Shown here in pieces: positions 42,589-44,324 of a stretch of DNA of 44,324 nucleotides. The translations under genes and the position numbers were made by a program. How positions within the stretch are numbered: the first letter of the stretch is position 1; each line of letters starts with the position of its first letter. The stretch is from Pseudocercospora fijiensis CIRAD86. Lineage: Eukaryota > Ascomycota > Dothideomycetes > Mycosphaerellales > Mycosphaerellaceae. A model generated the notes under the pieces. The model was not told where the DNA came from, did not search any database, and worked only from the letters and a program-made list of their open reading frames with translations. The stretch covers positions 942,214 through 986,537 of the forward strand of contig NW_006921533.1 of NCBI RefSeq assembly GCF_000340215.1. Reading direction: 5' to 3'.

Positions 42589-43438
42589 CCTTAAGCTCCT
42601 CCTTACTAAACTAGAGGATTTATTTAACTTCGTTCTAAATAACGTAACTTAACTAAGGAATTCTGCCAACTAGGGCATCGGAAATGTAACTAAGGCCTTC
42701 GACTAAGATAGCGGTAGGGAAGGCGAACGGTACGAAGGTATTAGAACCTAGAAGGGCGGTTAGATTGCGGTACGCCTTAGCAATCTTAGCGACGGTTAAG
42801 TTGTCGTAGCCCTTAATCTTAGTGCTATCGATAATACGAGAGTAGCCTAGGTCGATTAATATATAGTCGCTCTCGGGCTTTAGATTACTATACGGAAGGT
42901 ATAGTATCTAAATAGAGACCTCGCATTCCTTTAGAGGGTTAAGGATCTACTAAGCTACCTCGCCTTTATTAGGCTAACTATTAAATATATAACTAAGGTC
43001 GTCGTTAGTAAGGTACTTATTAGTAAGCTTACTAATCTTGTTTAGTAGAACTAGGCTACGGGCATTAAGCTTCTTAACCTAGTTCTCGAAGACCTCTAGT
43101 TCGTATATACCCTCGATAATAGTTAAACAGGCAGTCTTATCTTTAGATATAAGAGAAACCTTAATACGTAGATAGCTAGCACCCTTACTAGCTACGAGCT
43201 TAACTATATCTTGTCCGAGACGAGAAGTCTCCTTAGTAGGGCAGTTCTTATAACCGCTATTACCTACCTTAAAGTACTTAGTAGGCTTAGGGACGGAGAT
43301 AAGCTTATATACGTAATTAGGTCGAAGGGTAACGGCTAAGAGCTATAAGGCGGGATACTAACGGACGATTTAGTTGCTTACTCTATAGGTTTAAAGAGCA
43401 TTGCGGCCTTCCTACTTAGACTTAGGCAGTTTACGCAT
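42584..43438 (-). pseudogene. 5' part of the 383-codon ORF split by the retrotransposon
   Basis: A minus-strand frame opens at ATG 43438 (MRKLPKSK) and runs for 285 codons to the ATAGT site, continuing after the element at 29311. Stops inside are TAG/TAA of RIP type. Readable stretches include GNSGYKNCPTKETSRLGQD, SDYILIDLGYSRIIDSTKIK and AYRNLTALLGSNTFVPFAFP. CpA is less depleted here than in the element. No family recognised. It lies on the same strand as the MULE transposase relic, so it may be a second gene of the same DNA transposon or a captured host gene. Confidence 0.6.
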
Positions 43439-43454
43439 ATACTAAAAGAATATA

Positions 43455-43762
43455 TGCTAGGCATACGGTTATAGTACGAAGGTATCGTAACGGTTGTATA
43501 GTGCAAAAGTTAATGCATTCTCTAAGGTGCCGCGAGGCAAGCTATCTATATAATAGTCCTACTATTAGTAGCAATAGCGACCGCAGCGGTCGATAGTAAC
43601 CGCTGCCTACTATCGTATATACAATAGTGTTATATCGTAATAGCCTCCCTCCCTACAAAAAAGGTCGGCACTGTCTATAGTGTCCTAAAACAAAGGTCCT
43701 TAGCAGGCCGTACTATAGGAAGGTTTAAGGCAAAAGAGCGTAATAGCGTCGCACAAAGGCTA
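43455..43762 (-). mobile_element. Inverted fragment of the same Gypsy family: 3' LTR plus internal end
   Basis: Positions 43455-43642 are a 188-bp LTR in reverse orientation. 43643-43762 is the reverse complement of the last ~120 internal bases, including the polypurine tract. This copy keeps more CpA/TpG (for example TGCAAAAG and ATGCATTC on the plus strand) and so is less RIP-damaged than the full element. Its LTR starts 17 bases from the ATG of the split minus-strand ORF. Confidence 0.85.
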
Positions 43763-43764
43763 TA

Positions 43765-44324
43765 CTACTAAGGATAAGATCGCAAAGCTTGACGTATAGA
43801 TAACCGACTACTTTAAGCTATACGGTACTATGCGCGACGCCGATACGCTACTATTGCTAGGTGCCGACTTCCCTAACATCCCTATCGATTAGTTAGACCG
43901 CGCTACTACTATAGCGGACGCAGTTAATACCTCGCTGTCCGATAACAAGACTATAAAGACCGTCGCGCCTTAGCCGTAGCTAAAGGCGGTTTAGACTATA
44001 CCGACTAGCTTACGCGACGCCCTTCGTAACCGTCGTAATAAGCAAGTATAAAACCGGTGTAGTTATTACTAGAGAGACACGATTCTATACCTAGCATTAC
44101 CGTTCTAGCATACTGTTTAGGCTTAGCCTTTATGCGACGCTATTACGCTCTTTTACCTCAAACCTTCCTACGGTACGGCCTACTAAGGACCTTTGTTTTA
44201 GGATACTATAGACAGTGCCGACCTTTTTTATAGGAGGGGAGGCTGTTACGATATAACACTATTGTATATACGATAGTAGGCAGCGGTTACTATCGACCGC
44301 TACGGTCGCTATTACTACTAATAG
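43765..44324 (+). mobile_element. Forward fragment of the Gypsy family: end of second ORF plus partial 3' LTR, cut by the window edge
   Basis: 43765-44243 is colinear and equal in length (479 bases) with 41917-42395 of the full element. An LTR starts at 44244 (TGTTACGATATAA) and runs off the window after 81 bases. Differences from the full element in the aligned stretches I compared are transitions. It is fused head to head with the inverted fragment on its left. Confidence 0.85.

Overview
The window looks like a filamentous ascomycete chromosome, most likely a Dothideomycete-type Pezizomycotina fungus. The evidence is short spliceosomal introns (about 50-70 bp; GTAAGT-like donors, CTRAC-like branch points, YAG acceptors), a Zn2Cys6 regulator, a TFIIIC large subunit with fungal architecture, and repeat blocks with the signature of repeat-induced point mutation (RIP): CpA/TpG almost absent, TpA in large excess, CpG kept. 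Species-level identity cannot be read from the sequence.

Layout: (1) 1-4385 is a RIP-damaged block. Inside it, 2834-4220 (minus) is a decayed gene with at least ten tiny introns, several sharing one 3' half (TTTGCCTATACTAACGC..TATACAG), which look like introner-like elements. (2) 4386-26960 is a gene island of normal composition. In order it holds a truncated terpene-synthase-like gene (4930-5712, +), a secreted type-B carboxylesterase with two Cys-rich modules (5816-8188, -), a 3' remnant of an alpha/beta hydrolase next to a tRNA-like relic, small uncertain minus-strand ORFs, the TFIIIC B-block-binding subunit (11250-18647, +), and a four-gene block: MFS sugar/quinate-type transporter, class V PLP enzyme, a fused DHDPS-family aldolase + aldo-keto reductase, and a convergent Zn2Cys6 regulator (19166-26907). 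(3) 26961-44324 is a second RIP block: a MULE transposase relic, a 13.27-kb LTR retrotransposon (29317-42583), and an inverted arrangement of further copies of its 3' end at the right edge.

How the genes fit together: the transporter, aldolase-reductase fusion and regulator resemble a small sugar-acid catabolic cluster. Uptake would be followed by retro-aldol cleavage to pyruvate plus an aldehyde, and the aldehyde reduced by the second domain of the same polypeptide. That matches the chemistry of the last two steps of fungal D-galacturonate breakdown (LGA1/gaaC and GLD1/gaaD), but the substrate is inferred.

The retrotransposon is unusually informative. It has two 188-bp LTRs, ATAGT target duplications and a polypurine tract. 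Its gag-pol (protease, RT, integrase, chromodomain) is still readable in one frame, and a second, roughly 1,550-codon frame of unknown function follows. Removing the element and one ATAGT copy rejoins a 383-codon minus-strand reading frame exactly in phase, so the insertion split an older ORF.
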